A stretch of 64,000 nucleotides of DNA from HXMU1420-13 sp965228545 (GCA_965228545.1 OZ245822.1:1364001-1428000); one strand, 5' to 3'. Shown: positions 46,049 through 55,855, numbered from the stretch's first letter. Notes: a model not told the origin generated them from the sequence alone. Made by a program: numbers and translations.

Positions 46049-46542
46049 TCATAAAAGAGGATTCAAGCGAGTATCCGCTTTGTCCCGATGGTCTCCATGC
46101 AGCAGTCTTAGTCGATGCCGTCGACCTAGGCAAGCAAGAATCCCCCTGGGGAGCCAAGCATAAATTGAGTCTTGTGTTTGAAACCCAGACGCTGGATGAG
46201 GAAGGTAAGCCGTTCATTCTGGCCAAGCGGTATACGTGGAGTCTGCATGAGAAATCAGCCCTTAGACGTGACCTAGAACGCTTTCGAGGGCTTAAATTTA
46301 CGCTTGAAGAGCTAACCGAAGGCGTGGATCTCGAGGCCTACATTGGCATGAGCTGTCAGATTCTTGTCGTACACAACGAAACCGAGGATCGGGTCTATGC
46401 TAATATCGAGTCTGTACTACCATATAAGAACGCAAAAGGTAAGATCACCTACTTTGAGCTCAAAGCTTCAGGTACTTACCAGCGGGTGATTGAACGCCCA
46501 GAGTACAAAACTCCCGAGGAGTTTGTATTAAATGGAGCTTAG
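46039..46542 (+). CDS. phage-type protein resembling DUF669/ssDNA-binding partners of YqaJ
   Basis: The 167 residues (MSLIIKEDSSEYPLCPDGLH, AVLVDAVDLGKQESPWGAKH, LSLVFETQTLDEEGKPFILA, LKFTLEELTEGVDLEAYIGM, SCQILVVHNETEDRVYANIE) have the beta-rich pattern of phage proteins found with YqaJ nucleases, often thought to bind single-stranded DNA. AGGAGG lies 7 bases before the ATG. It is the last gene of the operon. Family placement is from recall and position only. Confidence 0.6.
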   Translation: MSLIIKEDSSEYPLCPDGLHAAVLVDAVDLGKQESPWGAKHKLSLVFETQTLDEEGKPFILAKRYTWSLHEKSALRRDLERFRGLKFTLEELTEGVDLEAYIGMSCQILVVHNETEDRVYANIESVLPYKNAKGKITYFELKASGTYQRVIERPEYKTPEEFVLNGA

Positions 46543-46572
46543 GCTCCGGAAGAGAAGGCATTGCTTTCTCTT

Positions 46573-48237
46573 TTAGGTTAAGGCCTTAATATGAGCTATT
46601 AATTCATCCAACTTTTCTCTCCCTATATCAGAAGCCTCAAGTGAGATATTTTTAGCTGTTTCTCTGGCAACTATGTGTTTAGAACTGCTACCTAAAAGTT
46701 CTTTTTGCTGCTGTTCAATTGTCTGATAGTCATCAAAAGAAGCTCTTAGAGTTGTCTCAAAATCAATTCCAAATACACAAAACTTTTCTGAGATGTTCCA
46801 ATTATCAATCCCCAAAACTCCATCTAATTCATCTTCTGGAATTCCAATTGCCTTTAAAGCATCTTTTCTTCTATTCCCATTCTCATCATTTTTTGAACGA
46901 TCATCGTTGTCAAAACAGATGAAAGTTGGAATTTGATAAAGTGTAAATAGTCTCCACCATTTGGCAAGATTACCTTTACCATTTACTCCAATGATTTCAA
47001 TTCCATATTCTGTTGGATCAAATCCAAGCCTTTCAAAGTAAACAGGTAATGAAAGCTCTTCAGTTAATCCTTCTACTAAGACCACTTTATTTGCAAAAAA
47101 ACCTGCCATAATATGTGCAGTAGCTTGATTTGCATAAAATGGAACTACCGTTTCTAATTGAGTTTTTCCAGGATTCGAACCTGTCTTAAGACAATGGTCA
47201 AAGAGTGACTCAGCATTATTACTAATAACAAATGTTGAGCCTTCAGTCTTTCTAACCAGATTTATGCCTTTAATATATTTAAGGTCGATGAAGTAAGGGC
47301 TGTGGGTAGTTAATATTACCTGCAGTCCGTCTTCAGCCATTTTAAACATTTGTTTTGCAAGCCATTTTTGCGCAAGAGGATGCAAATGTGCTTCTGGTTC
47401 ATCAATAACAAAAATCAATCCTTGTCCAAGAAATGATTTAGCATAAGCGTGTGCAAATGAAAGAGCAAGTATCTGTTGTTGCCCAGTCCCTAGTTCTTCA
47501 TAGGCTCGTGTTTCTCCGTTTTCAGTAGGGTGAACACGCATTGCTTTGAAATAGTTACTGGGATCATAGGCCGAGAAATCAAATGCTAACGCGTGAGTCA
47601 TATTGCTCAATACGCTTTCTGCTAAAGCTGACATGTTAGCATTAAACTCATTGAATTGTTCAACCTCTAAAAAGGTATTTTTTATCTCCTCAAAAAAACC
47701 TTTTAGTCGATTAACTTTATCCACATCTTCAGTAAGCTTATCATGGAATGCCTTTGTAACCCGTGATAAAAGGGTGTACTTACTAGCATAACTAAGTTGA
47801 AAGTTCAAGTTCTGTTCTGAGCTAACAACTACACAAAGTAATTCTTCACGCAACTCGCTAGAAACATATCTATTTTCATTCCCATCTTCAGTTTGTATAC
47901 CAGCATACTCTGTTTCTTTACCCTTTTCCGATTTGAAACGAAATCCGCTACATCCAAAGGGATTACCGTAATTTTTCAATTTCCCATTTAGGCCTGATGT
48001 ACGGGCTTCAATTATTACAGGATTTTTTGGATTACGGTCATAATGGTCAAAATCATCCAATTTTTTGTACTTGGGATGAAATTCGCCAAACATTAATTGA
48101 ATAGCTCTGATTATATTTGATTTACCAGAATTATTCTCACCTATAAAAATTGTTGGTTGGTTCTCAGGGAAGTTAATGACTAACTGGTCTGAGATAGATC
48201 GAAACCCCTCTATTGATATTTGCTGAAGTCTAGGCAT
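46573..48237 (-). CDS. OLD-family ATPase/TOPRIM nuclease
   Basis: The 554-residue protein opens MPRLQQISIEGFRSISDQLV with Walker A GENNSGKS at 33-40, signature region AYEELGTGQQQILALSFAHA, Walker B LIFVIDEPEAHLHPLAQKWL, and VILTTHSPYFIDLKYI. A C-terminal TOPRIM follows (NKVVLVEGLTEELSLPVYFE, IEIIGVNGKG, FICFDNDDRSK). This is the layout of class 2-like OLD nucleases and of Gabija GajA. It ends next to the recombination operon and starts 9 bases after the type ISP restriction gene, in the same direction, so both probably act as one defence unit. Confidence 0.87.
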   Translation of the reverse strand: MPRLQQISIEGFRSISDQLVINFPENQPTIFIGENNSGKSNIIRAIQLMFGEFHPKYKKLDDFDHYDRNPKNPVIIEARTSGLNGKLKNYGNPFGCSGFRFKSEKGKETEYAGIQTEDGNENRYVSSELREELLCVVVSSEQNLNFQLSYASKYTLLSRVTKAFHDKLTEDVDKVNRLKGFFEEIKNTFLEVEQFNEFNANMSALAESVLSNMTHALAFDFSAYDPSNYFKAMRVHPTENGETRAYEELGTGQQQILALSFAHAYAKSFLGQGLIFVIDEPEAHLHPLAQKWLAKQMFKMAEDGLQVILTTHSPYFIDLKYIKGINLVRKTEGSTFVISNNAESLFDHCLKTGSNPGKTQLETVVPFYANQATAHIMAGFFANKVVLVEGLTEELSLPVYFERLGFDPTEYGIEIIGVNGKGNLAKWWRLFTLYQIPTFICFDNDDRSKNDENGNRRKDALKAIGIPEDELDGVLGIDNWNISEKFCVFGIDFETTLRASFDDYQTIEQQQKELLGSSSKHIVARETAKNISLEASDIGREKLDELIAHIKALT

Positions 48238-48246
48238 GAAAATCTA

Positions 48247-51200
48247 TTATATCTCAAACTCCAATTTCGGTAAGCTATTCACAATATCAACAGTCTGCAC
48301 ACTTACATTGATTACGCTAAGTAACAGGTCGAGAATATAACGTGGCTTACCAACCTCTTCTGCCCAATCGTTGGGATCATTTTTAATTCCACTCTTTTTG
48401 TCCGTTTTGACCTGGTAGCGTTCCATAATCCATTTGATGGCAGACTTACCATTCACCACATATTCATAGGCTTTGTCCGGTATATCGGAGATGGTTATGG
48501 CACTGCTATAAATGATCTTGCTGGTATCATTTACGTTTTTAGTTTTACCATCTACTTCTACTTTCTTCTTTGCAAAGCGCATTTTGGTCACTTTAAACAA
48601 ACCATGTTCCTCTCCTTTTAACTTTACGCCCTCAAAGGGTGGAACCTGCTCATAGTTAATATGCAAATCCGCTAATTGACGCCCTGATTTGCTGAAACTC
48701 CAGAAGTCTTTCACGTTATCTACTAATGGAATTCTGGGGAGCATTTTCTTTAAGTCATTGGCAAAGGTCTCCCTATAATCCGGACTATGGAGTATACCAT
48801 ACACATAGTAAAAGATATCTTCCTTACCTATGTTTTTAGCCCCATACTGTTTCCTGGCTCGTTCTAAAATGAAATCTGAAACACCATCTTTTCGGACGTA
48901 TTCATCTTCACCTTCAGCATCAAAGAGACTTGGGTTGTTCTTTTCTTGTTCTTGATAGTAATAAAGAGGAAAACAATGAGTGTCACCAGCAGTATGATAA
49001 TCCACATATTTATCAGTAATTATAATACCAAGTCCTTTACTTGAACCTTTCGATGATACACAAATAATTCTGTTGTCATATTCTTCACTCGGCATTATTG
49101 TTTTACTTATTCCTGGTCTCTCAACCAATGATTTTTCAGAATAGAAGAATTGCTTACAAAATGGCCTATATAATGAAACTTGAATTGACTTTTCTGTATG
49201 TTGATGTTTAGTTTTATTTTTTGCGTCCTTTCTAAGATTAGCTGTCCAACTAATTTTTTCAGGATCAACACTAAGAATCTTGTTTAACTGCTCTTTACTT
49301 ATCGTATTGTATTTTTTTGTTTTATCAATTTCATTATTGTAGAATTCAATCATACTGGAAGTTTTAAGTTTTAGTTCATTCAAACTAAAGTTATAAACCC
49401 AACTATCTCTTCCAGTTGCAATACCAGGTCCATTTATTAGAAATACTGATTCTGATTTTAAATTTTTCTTTCTAAGGGGATCAAGACTAAAGAAAGTTTC
49501 AAATAAATCACTTCGTTGAGCTAGCCAATCACCATGTTCATTAGGTAATAACTGTTTCCATTCCATCCCAACATTTGACATGGATTTGAATCCTGAGATA
49601 ATCTTTAATTTCTCTTCTCTTGACAAATAATCACCAATGTTATGGTAGTAAATCGAGGCCTTTCCAGTCATGTTAGGTTTCTTCACTAAAAAAGTGATAG
49701 CAATTCGATTTTGTGACCCTTCACCAAAGATTTTCCCCCCTTCTCTTCTCCAATCACCTCTTTGATCTCCTCTTAGATCAAAGACATAAATAGAGCTGAA
49801 TTCCTGCTCAATTCGCTTTCTAAAACCATCAGTACTGTTTGCGTCTAACCATTTCCCATTCGTTACAAAACCTATTACTCCACCGTTTTTTTTGTCTAAT
49901 CTATCTGTACTCCATCTGAAAGCCTTGATATAAGCATCATATAAAGATTTATTTAATCCAGCTGATGAAAGCGCTGCATATTCTTCTGATATTTGGGCGT
50001 CAAGCTTTTCATACTTCTGATTTTGTGCGTTATCGTTTGCTGACTTTTGACCAATCGAGTATGGCGGGTTTCCAACAATAACTCTTAATGGGGCTTTCTT
50101 TTGCCTTTGAACTCTTTCTGAGTTTTTAGGAAACATTTCAGAGATTAAGGGAGCATCTGATTCTCCTAATTGAAAGGTGTCGGTAAGAACGATTCCTTCA
50201 AAGGGTTCGTAAAAGACTTCATCCTGAGATTGCTTCGTTTCACTCGCAATGAGATCATGAAAAGCATTTTCGATATTCACGGCCGCGATGTAATAGGCCA
50301 GCAGTACAATTTCATTGGCATGAATCTCATGATGATATTTTCTTTCTAGGTCTTCCTGCTTAATCAATCCGCTTTGTAGTAACCGGGTAATAAAAGTCCC
50401 GGTACCAGTGAAGGGATCGAGTATATGTACATTTTCATCTGAAATACTTCGCCCAAACTCCTGCTCCAATACATCATTCACTGAATGAATGATAAAATCC
50501 ACTACTTCCACAGGGGTGTACACAATTCCCAACTGTTCCACCATTTTTGGGAAGGCCGTTTTAAAGAACTTGTCATACAGTTCTACGATCACTCTTTGCT
50601 TTCCTTCTGCATTATCAATGCCTTCTGCCCGCTTTCTAACAGAATCATAGAATTTTTGGAGTGTTTCATCCTGCTCGGCAAGGTTACTTCCATCTTCCAG
50701 CGCATCCATCATCCCCTGCATGGAAGTAGAAACCGCATTGTTCTTCACAAAAGAATATCCCTCAAATAACGCTTCAAAGATCGGCTTGGTGATGATATGC
50801 TGAGCCAGCATTTCCACCGCCATAGCTTCGGTTATACTCGGATTTATATTCTTCTGTAACCCGCCAAGGAAACTATCAAATGCTTTTCGCTGATCCTTTT
50901 TCTGTTCAATTAGGAATTTAATTCTTTCAATTTGCCGCTCAGCAATAACTGCAACATCTTTCGCCCATTGCTCCCAGTATCTGCGATCCCCAACTTTTTG
51001 CACCATCTTGGCAAAAATCACCGATTGTAGCTCCTCAAACTGGATGGCAATCTGCCTGCTTACCTGCTTTGAAGTATCGTAAGCTTCTCCATCCTCTCGT
51101 ACCATCGATGGATTTCCATCTTCATCAAACGTAGTTTCAGGACGCCCAACTAAGATATTTGTTGGTTTTCGCTTATTAAGTTCAATCTTATTTACAGTGG

Positions 51201-53157
51201 CATTAAACCGGTCATCATGAGCCCGAAGTGCATTCAATACCGTCCAAACCACTTTATATCGCTCATTATCATCAAGTGCCTCTTCCGGATTAATATCCGA
51301 AGGAACAACAACTGGAATAATGATATACCCGTAGTTCTTGCCCTTGGCTTTTCTCATTACCCGGCCAACAGACTGAACCACATCTACCTGAGAGTTTCGT
51401 GCTGATAGAAACAGTACTGCGTCCAAGGATGGAACATCTACCCCTTCACTTAATACACGAACATTGGTTATTACACGGCATTCATTACCCTCTGAATCAT
51501 CCTTTAGCCAACTAAGCATTTCATCCCGTTCAGGAGCGGCCATTTCTCCATCCATGTGTTTTGCCGATACCGTCACCATTTTTTCCTTCTGTTCAGACGG
51601 TAATGCATTCAAATATTCTTCTGAAGCGATGTTGTAGGAATTTCGTATGGTTTTCGAGTTTTTAATATTCGAACAAAAAGCCACCGCCCTTCTCATAGGA
51701 TTCGGGTCAGATTTTATGGTCTCTTCTTCATCCGCCAAAAACTGCTTAGAAAGGGCGTTCACAGTACCAATGAGTTTAGAAACATCATCGGTATTAATCT
51801 CTGTTTCCTGCTGAGCAAGCATCTTTTGAACGGATGGTGGAACATCCTGATCATTCAATGTGAGAATTAACACTTTATAGTCAGTTAGAAGATCCCGTTC
51901 TACCGCCTCACCAAATCCAATTCGATATACTTCTTTTCCATATAACTCTACATCATCCATACTACAGAGATAGGCATCAGCTTCTGCGGCCTTACTTTTA
52001 GTGTCATCACTGTAAAGCCTTGGTGTGGCCGTCATATACAACCGCTTACTGGCTTTTAAAAACTCGTTATCATGTACTTTCACAAATGCAGATTCATCTT
52101 CCCCGGCCAAGGATACCCCAGTCGTACGGTGCGCCTCATCACAAATAATCATATCAAACTCAGGAAAGCCATTTTTGAGAAGTGTTTCCTGTGCTTCTGC
52201 AATTACTTCAATTGATTGATACGTCGAGAACACTACCGTCATTCCTTCATTTCCAGAATCTTTTATCTGACGGAATTGACGTAAAATATTATCAGGGTCA
52301 GTAGATGCAGGATAGGCTAAATCAACCACACTAAGGGTGTCAGAGTCAGTAGTTTTAGCTTTTTGTTTGGTGATTTTTGGGTCTGAACATATCGCGATAG
52401 CATTCAGCTTTTCATTGGCATGAGCGCTCCACTCTCTAAGGGTTTGACCTAGCAGTGCAATAGAAGGAACTAGGAACAGTATTAATCCCTTCCCTTCCGT
52501 TTCATGTTCAGCTATACGTAAAGCGGTGAACGTTTTCCCTGTTCCACAGGCCATGATCAATTTACCACGATCACTCACAGTAAAGTTTTCATGAACTGCA
52601 TCTAAAGCATCTTTCTGATGTGGTCGTAAACTAAATTTCTCAATCTGTGCTTGTTCCCCGTGAATACCCTCTTCCAGTTTATTCCAATCAACCGGGGCTT
52701 CAACCAAATCAAACAATCCTATCCTTGATACTGGTGGGTTTTGGTTACGGATTGCTTGTTCAGCATTAATGCCCCACCGCTTTCCCGTAGTCTCAATCCA
52801 AAGGCGATGTGAGAATTCTTTTGAAACCATTTGTTCGTTATAAAACCCTCTGCCTGAGGTTGTGATAAAACTATCAACGGCTGCCTTATCAATTCTGGCA
52901 TCCTCAGCATAGCACTTACATTGTATGGCCCAATACTCCCCTTCATGTGTCTTAGCAACTAAGTCTATTCCAGTATCTGAACCTCCCATACTTTTCTTGC
53001 CAGGAAACTCATTCCAAAGCCAAACTTCCGAGAATTTATTCACCCATTTAGCATCTGTCTTAAGGTAGGCTTGCATTAATCTCTCAAAACGATCCCCTTT
53101 GTCTCGTTCTGAAAATGAAATTTCGCGATACTTTTCTAGAATTTTTTTAAAGGACAT
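48247..53157 (-). CDS. type ISP restriction-modification enzyme (nuclease-helicase-methylase fusion)
   Basis: The 1636-residue single chain has an Mrr-like nuclease (D65 in TGIDLVAK, Q-x-K in AIQCKC at 79-81), an SF2 translocase (MACGTGKTFTALRI about 202-215, CDEAHRTTGVSLAG, SVGRVMRKAKG), and an N6-adenine methyltransferase (HILDPFTGTGTFITRLLQSG near 915, VGNPPYSIGQ near 1028). A C-terminal target-recognition region of about 450 residues follows. Length and order match LlaGI/LlaBIII-type enzymes. It should cut unmethylated DNA after translocation while protecting the host. The OLD-family gene follows it. The frame is intact. Confidence 0.93.
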   Translation of the reverse strand: MSFKKILEKYREISFSERDKGDRFERLMQAYLKTDAKWVNKFSEVWLWNEFPGKKSMGGSDTGIDLVAKTHEGEYWAIQCKCYAEDARIDKAAVDSFITTSGRGFYNEQMVSKEFSHRLWIETTGKRWGINAEQAIRNQNPPVSRIGLFDLVEAPVDWNKLEEGIHGEQAQIEKFSLRPHQKDALDAVHENFTVSDRGKLIMACGTGKTFTALRIAEHETEGKGLILFLVPSIALLGQTLREWSAHANEKLNAIAICSDPKITKQKAKTTDSDTLSVVDLAYPASTDPDNILRQFRQIKDSGNEGMTVVFSTYQSIEVIAEAQETLLKNGFPEFDMIICDEAHRTTGVSLAGEDESAFVKVHDNEFLKASKRLYMTATPRLYSDDTKSKAAEADAYLCSMDDVELYGKEVYRIGFGEAVERDLLTDYKVLILTLNDQDVPPSVQKMLAQQETEINTDDVSKLIGTVNALSKQFLADEEETIKSDPNPMRRAVAFCSNIKNSKTIRNSYNIASEEYLNALPSEQKEKMVTVSAKHMDGEMAAPERDEMLSWLKDDSEGNECRVITNVRVLSEGVDVPSLDAVLFLSARNSQVDVVQSVGRVMRKAKGKNYGYIIIPVVVPSDINPEEALDDNERYKVVWTVLNALRAHDDRFNATVNKIELNKRKPTNILVGRPETTFDEDGNPSMVREDGEAYDTSKQVSRQIAIQFEELQSVIFAKMVQKVGDRRYWEQWAKDVAVIAERQIERIKFLIEQKKDQRKAFDSFLGGLQKNINPSITEAMAVEMLAQHIITKPIFEALFEGYSFVKNNAVSTSMQGMMDALEDGSNLAEQDETLQKFYDSVRKRAEGIDNAEGKQRVIVELYDKFFKTAFPKMVEQLGIVYTPVEVVDFIIHSVNDVLEQEFGRSISDENVHILDPFTGTGTFITRLLQSGLIKQEDLERKYHHEIHANEIVLLAYYIAAVNIENAFHDLIASETKQSQDEVFYEPFEGIVLTDTFQLGESDAPLISEMFPKNSERVQRQKKAPLRVIVGNPPYSIGQKSANDNAQNQKYEKLDAQISEEYAALSSAGLNKSLYDAYIKAFRWSTDRLDKKNGGVIGFVTNGKWLDANSTDGFRKRIEQEFSSIYVFDLRGDQRGDWRREGGKIFGEGSQNRIAITFLVKKPNMTGKASIYYHNIGDYLSREEKLKIISGFKSMSNVGMEWKQLLPNEHGDWLAQRSDLFETFFSLDPLRKKNLKSESVFLINGPGIATGRDSWVYNFSLNELKLKTSSMIEFYNNEIDKTKKYNTISKEQLNKILSVDPEKISWTANLRKDAKNKTKHQHTEKSIQVSLYRPFCKQFFYSEKSLVERPGISKTIMPSEEYDNRIICVSSKGSSKGLGIIITDKYVDYHTAGDTHCFPLYYYQEQEKNNPSLFDAEGEDEYVRKDGVSDFILERARKQYGAKNIGKEDIFYYVYGILHSPDYRETFANDLKKMLPRIPLVDNVKDFWSFSKSGRQLADLHINYEQVPPFEGVKLKGEEHGLFKVTKMRFAKKKVEVDGKTKNVNDTSKIIYSSAITISDIPDKAYEYVVNGKSAIKWIMERYQVKTDKKSGIKNDPNDWAEEVGKPRYILDLLLSVINVSVQTVDIVNSLPKLEFEI

Positions 53158-53263
53158 AAAACAGATGGTAAATGAATTCTATCAGCGTGGAACATAGTAC
53201 AATTGACACGATTTTGCCAAGTAGTTTCCCATGACTTATTCCAAAAAAATCAGTTAATTAAAC

Positions 53264-54982
53264 ATGGGTCAACAAATATTCTATTCCATGCCAAAAAAGA
53301 AGGAAAAAGAAAAAAAGCTAAAAGCCGCTATTTACTGCCGAATATCTACTCAAGAGCAAGCAGAAACAGCAAATGACCGGAGCTCTACAGATTCCCAGGA
53401 AGATATTTGTCGCAAGTGGCTGGATGTCAAGGGGTACGAATTATATAAAGTTTATACCGATACCAAGTCGGGAAGAGATATTGATCGCCCTGAACTACAA
53501 AAGCTCATATCCGAGAGTTCGAAATTTGACCTGGTTATCTCGACTCGGCTAGACAGGTTATCCAGAAGTATTAGAGATTTCCAGAATCTTATTGAAATTC
53601 TTGATGAAAAAGGTGTAGCCATCAATTTTGCGAATGAAGAAATTGACACTTCAACATTGATGGGAAAAGCCATGAGGAACATCTTAGTGGTATTTGCTGA
53701 ATTTGAGTCTGATATGGTTAGCAAGAGAACCCGAGAGCAGAGAATTGCAGCCGAGAAAGATGGGTATTGGATGGGCGGTTACGTACCCTTGGGTTATGAC
53801 CGGGAAGATGGTACGCTATTAAAAAATGAGGAAGAATCTATTCTGGTAAACTACATCTTTGATCTATATTTAAAATTCAAGTCAGCTAAGAAAGTTAGAG
53901 AACAGATTAACAAAGAAGGGTTTCGGAATAAAGAGTGGACAACCCTAGAAGGAAATGAACGCGGTGGAAATATTTTTTCCACGGACGCTGTATACAGAAT
54001 CCTCAAGAGAAGAATATATACTGGATATAATGAAGTTGAAGGGGAGCTGTATAAGACCCGTTTTCCAGTTCTTGTGTCAGCTTCCAAGTTTTCTAAGGCT
54101 GAGGAAATAACAGAGAATAATAGAAGAAACCCTAAAGAGTATGCGGTTGGAAAAGCCCCCAATCTACTTCAGGGTATCATCAGTTGTGGTTTTTGTGATA
54201 GCGCTATGACAAACTCTCATACTAACAAGTCAGGTAAAAAGTATTTCTACTATAAATGCTCTTCAAAAAATAAGGGCTTAAAATTGAAAGCTCATAATCC
54301 TAAGGATCTACCCTATCAAACAGTAGATGAATTTACTTGTTTAACTCTAAAAACATTTCTAGCCGAACCCGAGATGATGGAAGCCTTCATGACTAGATCT
54401 GAACATGATACCGATGAACAAATAGCACAAACGAAGAATCTTTTAAAACAGATTAGGGGTAATCGACTTCAATTGACCAGAGAAAAAGAGAATGTATCTC
54501 AGGACATCATGAAACGTAGAAATCCAGCGCTTACTGAGCATTGGGAGGAGAAATTAGAGGACTTGTTAAATCAAATAACTGAGATAGATGGCGTAATTGA
54601 AGAAAAAGAGAATGAGTTACATGCTTTAGAAAACGCAAAACAGCTATCTAGTGACCAGTATCATCAGATTCTTAGCGAGTTTCATCAAATAATTTATGAT
54701 GAACCTCAAAGTACCAAACAAGATCTGATGAGAACGCTGATTAGAAAAGTCGAGTCAAAGGTTGCTAAAGCTAAGACGGGTAATAAAGGATCTGGAGAAT
54801 TACGAATCGACTATGTGTGCGATCACCACTTAATTTCAGAATGGGAAGACATAAAAGCTGGGCTCAAAAAAAATGCGAACTCTGATAAAGGTATCAAAGT
54901 TCGCACATCGTTTGCGTCTGGCTCCCCGGGTTGGATTCGAACCAACGACCGATCGGTTAACAGCCGATTGCTCTGCCACTGA
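53264..54982 (+). CDS. large serine recombinase of element B
   Basis: The protein (572 residues from the first ATG; ATG at 53288 is a good alternative) has the catalytic serine in KAAIYCRISTQEQ, resolvase domain (STRLDRLSRSIRDFQNLIEI, FAEFESDMVSKRTREQRIAA), recombinase domain, zinc-ribbon (GIISCGFCDSAMTN, YYKCSSKNKG) and a coiled coil near the C-terminus. It should integrate and excise the element at tRNA-Asn. Its last 25 or so codons (ASGSPGWIRTNDRSVNSRLL) are the tRNA terminator and tRNA-Asn sequence read on the other strand, so the end is fixed by integration; the circular form would have a different tail. Confidence 0.93.
   Translation: MGQQIFYSMPKKKEKEKKLKAAIYCRISTQEQAETANDRSSTDSQEDICRKWLDVKGYELYKVYTDTKSGRDIDRPELQKLISESSKFDLVISTRLDRLSRSIRDFQNLIEILDEKGVAINFANEEIDTSTLMGKAMRNILVVFAEFESDMVSKRTREQRIAAEKDGYWMGGYVPLGYDREDGTLLKNEEESILVNYIFDLYLKFKSAKKVREQINKEGFRNKEWTTLEGNERGGNIFSTDAVYRILKRRIYTGYNEVEGELYKTRFPVLVSASKFSKAEEITENNRRNPKEYAVGKAPNLLQGIISCGFCDSAMTNSHTNKSGKKYFYYKCSSKNKGLKLKAHNPKDLPYQTVDEFTCLTLKTFLAEPEMMEAFMTRSEHDTDEQIAQTKNLLKQIRGNRLQLTREKENVSQDIMKRRNPALTEHWEEKLEDLLNQITEIDGVIEEKENELHALENAKQLSSDQYHQILSEFHQIIYDEPQSTKQDLMRTLIRKVESKVAKAKTGNKGSGELRIDYVCDHHLISEWEDIKAGLKKNANSDKGIKVRTSFASGSPGWIRTNDRSVNSRLLCH
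54866..54904 (-). terminator. terminator of tRNA-Asn, inside the recombinase coding end
   Basis: On the minus strand, stem GCGAACTTTGATA pairs with TATCAGAGTTCGC (12 of 13), with a 4-base loop and eight T. It lies 14 bases after the tRNA-Asn CCA end and overlaps the recombinase codons on the other strand. Confidence 0.85.
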
Positions 54983-54992
54983 GCTACCGAGG
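54918..54992 (-). tRNA. tRNA-Asn (GTT anticodon), intact, CCA encoded
   Basis: On the minus strand: acceptor TCCTCGG pairs with CCGGGGA, D-arm GCTC...GAGC, anticodon arm ATCGG-CTGTTAA-CCGAT, variable CGGTC, T-arm GTTGG-TTCGAAT-CCAAC, then G-CCA. The anticodon GTT decodes Asn. It is the right-hand junction of element B, whose right end supplies the acceptor-stem 3' part. Confidence 0.95.
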
Positions 54993-55112
54993 AAGATGAT
55001 ATGTGGCTTATCAATAATTGCAAACTAGTTTCGCCACAAAACTAGAAGCATTCCCTTCGTTGAAGGGCGACAAATATAAACACATTATCGGACCGTAGTC
55101 AACATTTATTTA

Positions 55113-55847
55113 TCATTTTTTGTAGAAAACTTCTTGTAATACCAACCCTTTTGCAGGTGCAGTATACGCAGCTGGTGCTTCCATCTCATTATTCAAAATT
55201 TTGGCAAAATCAGCGCGCGAAATCTTACCTCTGGATACTTCCATCATCGTTCCAACTAATCGCCGCACCATATTTCTCAGGAACCTGTTGGCCTCAATTT
55301 CGAAGTAGATATAATTAGGCTCATTTACCCATTTTGCCCGGTAGATATAACAAATGGTTGTGAAGTTTTCTTCATTGTATTTCGAAAAGCCATTGAAGTC
55401 GTGTTCTCCCTCAATGAGTTCTGCACATGCACGAAGTTCACTTAGTTTAATTGTATTTCCTGAGTACCAAGCCTGGTTGATCAAAAGTGGACTTGGATAA
55501 TCGAGAACAGTATACCTGTACAATCGTGTTAGGGCATCAAATCGAGCATGAAAATCTTCAGCAACGGGTTCTATGTGTTTGATGTGTATCGCCTCACCAA
55601 CCAAGCTATTCACACCATGGATGAGCTTATAAATATCACTATCCTCAGGAAGATCAACATGAGCTGTTTGTCCTTTTGCATGAACGCCTGCATCGGTTCT
55701 CCCCTGCCCGATTATATCGATGGGTTGTTGAAGGATTCTCGAAAAAGCTGATTCTAATTCACCTTCAATCGTTTGAGCATCAGGCTGAATTTGCCACCCG
55801 GAATAGTCGGTGCCTTTGTATTCGATTTCAAGAAGAAAACGTGGCAT
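55113..55847 (-). CDS. truA: tRNA pseudouridine synthase A
   Basis: The 244-residue enzyme isomerises uridines 38-40 of the tRNA anticodon stem. The catalytic Asp is residue 52 in GQGRTDAGVHAKGQ. YKGTDYSGWQIQP, FHARFDALTRLYRYTV, FNGFSKYN and RFLRNMVRRLVGTMMEVSRG match the family. It is the first chromosomal gene right of the integration site. The next gene upstream (DUF5683-like) ends 8 bases before its start and may be co-transcribed. Confidence 0.95.
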   Translation of the reverse strand: MPRFLLEIEYKGTDYSGWQIQPDAQTIEGELESAFSRILQQPIDIIGQGRTDAGVHAKGQTAHVDLPEDSDIYKLIHGVNSLVGEAIHIKHIEPVAEDFHARFDALTRLYRYTVLDYPSPLLINQAWYSGNTIKLSELRACAELIEGEHDFNGFSKYNEENFTTICYIYRAKWVNEPNYIYFEIEANRFLRNMVRRLVGTMMEVSRGKISRADFAKILNNEMEAPAAYTAPAKGLVLQEVFYKK

Positions 55848-55855
55848 ACACAGTG

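Larger units (their letters stand above)
31697..54928. mobile_element. integrated element B (about 23.2 kb), serine-recombinase type, at tRNA-Asn
   Basis: The left end is placed at GCTCCCCGGTTC (31697) and the right end within the acceptor stem of the intact tRNA-Asn (54920-54928, GCTCCCCGG). A large serine recombinase reads out across the right junction. Cargo includes two AAA+/SF3 ATPases, a TGA-containing replication pair, a DUF932/YqaJ recombination operon, a BspA-like surface protein, an OLD nuclease and a type ISP restriction enzyme. No structural phage or conjugation genes are present. The shared core is only 9 bases, so the exact crossover is uncertain. Confidence 0.7.

Noticed and set aside
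31697..54928. Element B as a complete prophage or conjugative element
   Set aside because: No capsid, portal, terminase, tail, relaxase or type IV secretion genes were recognised.
54920..54982. The recombinase C-terminal GSPGWIRTNDRS segment as a protein domain
   Set aside because: It is the antisense translation of tRNA-Asn, a common artefact of integration next to a tRNA.
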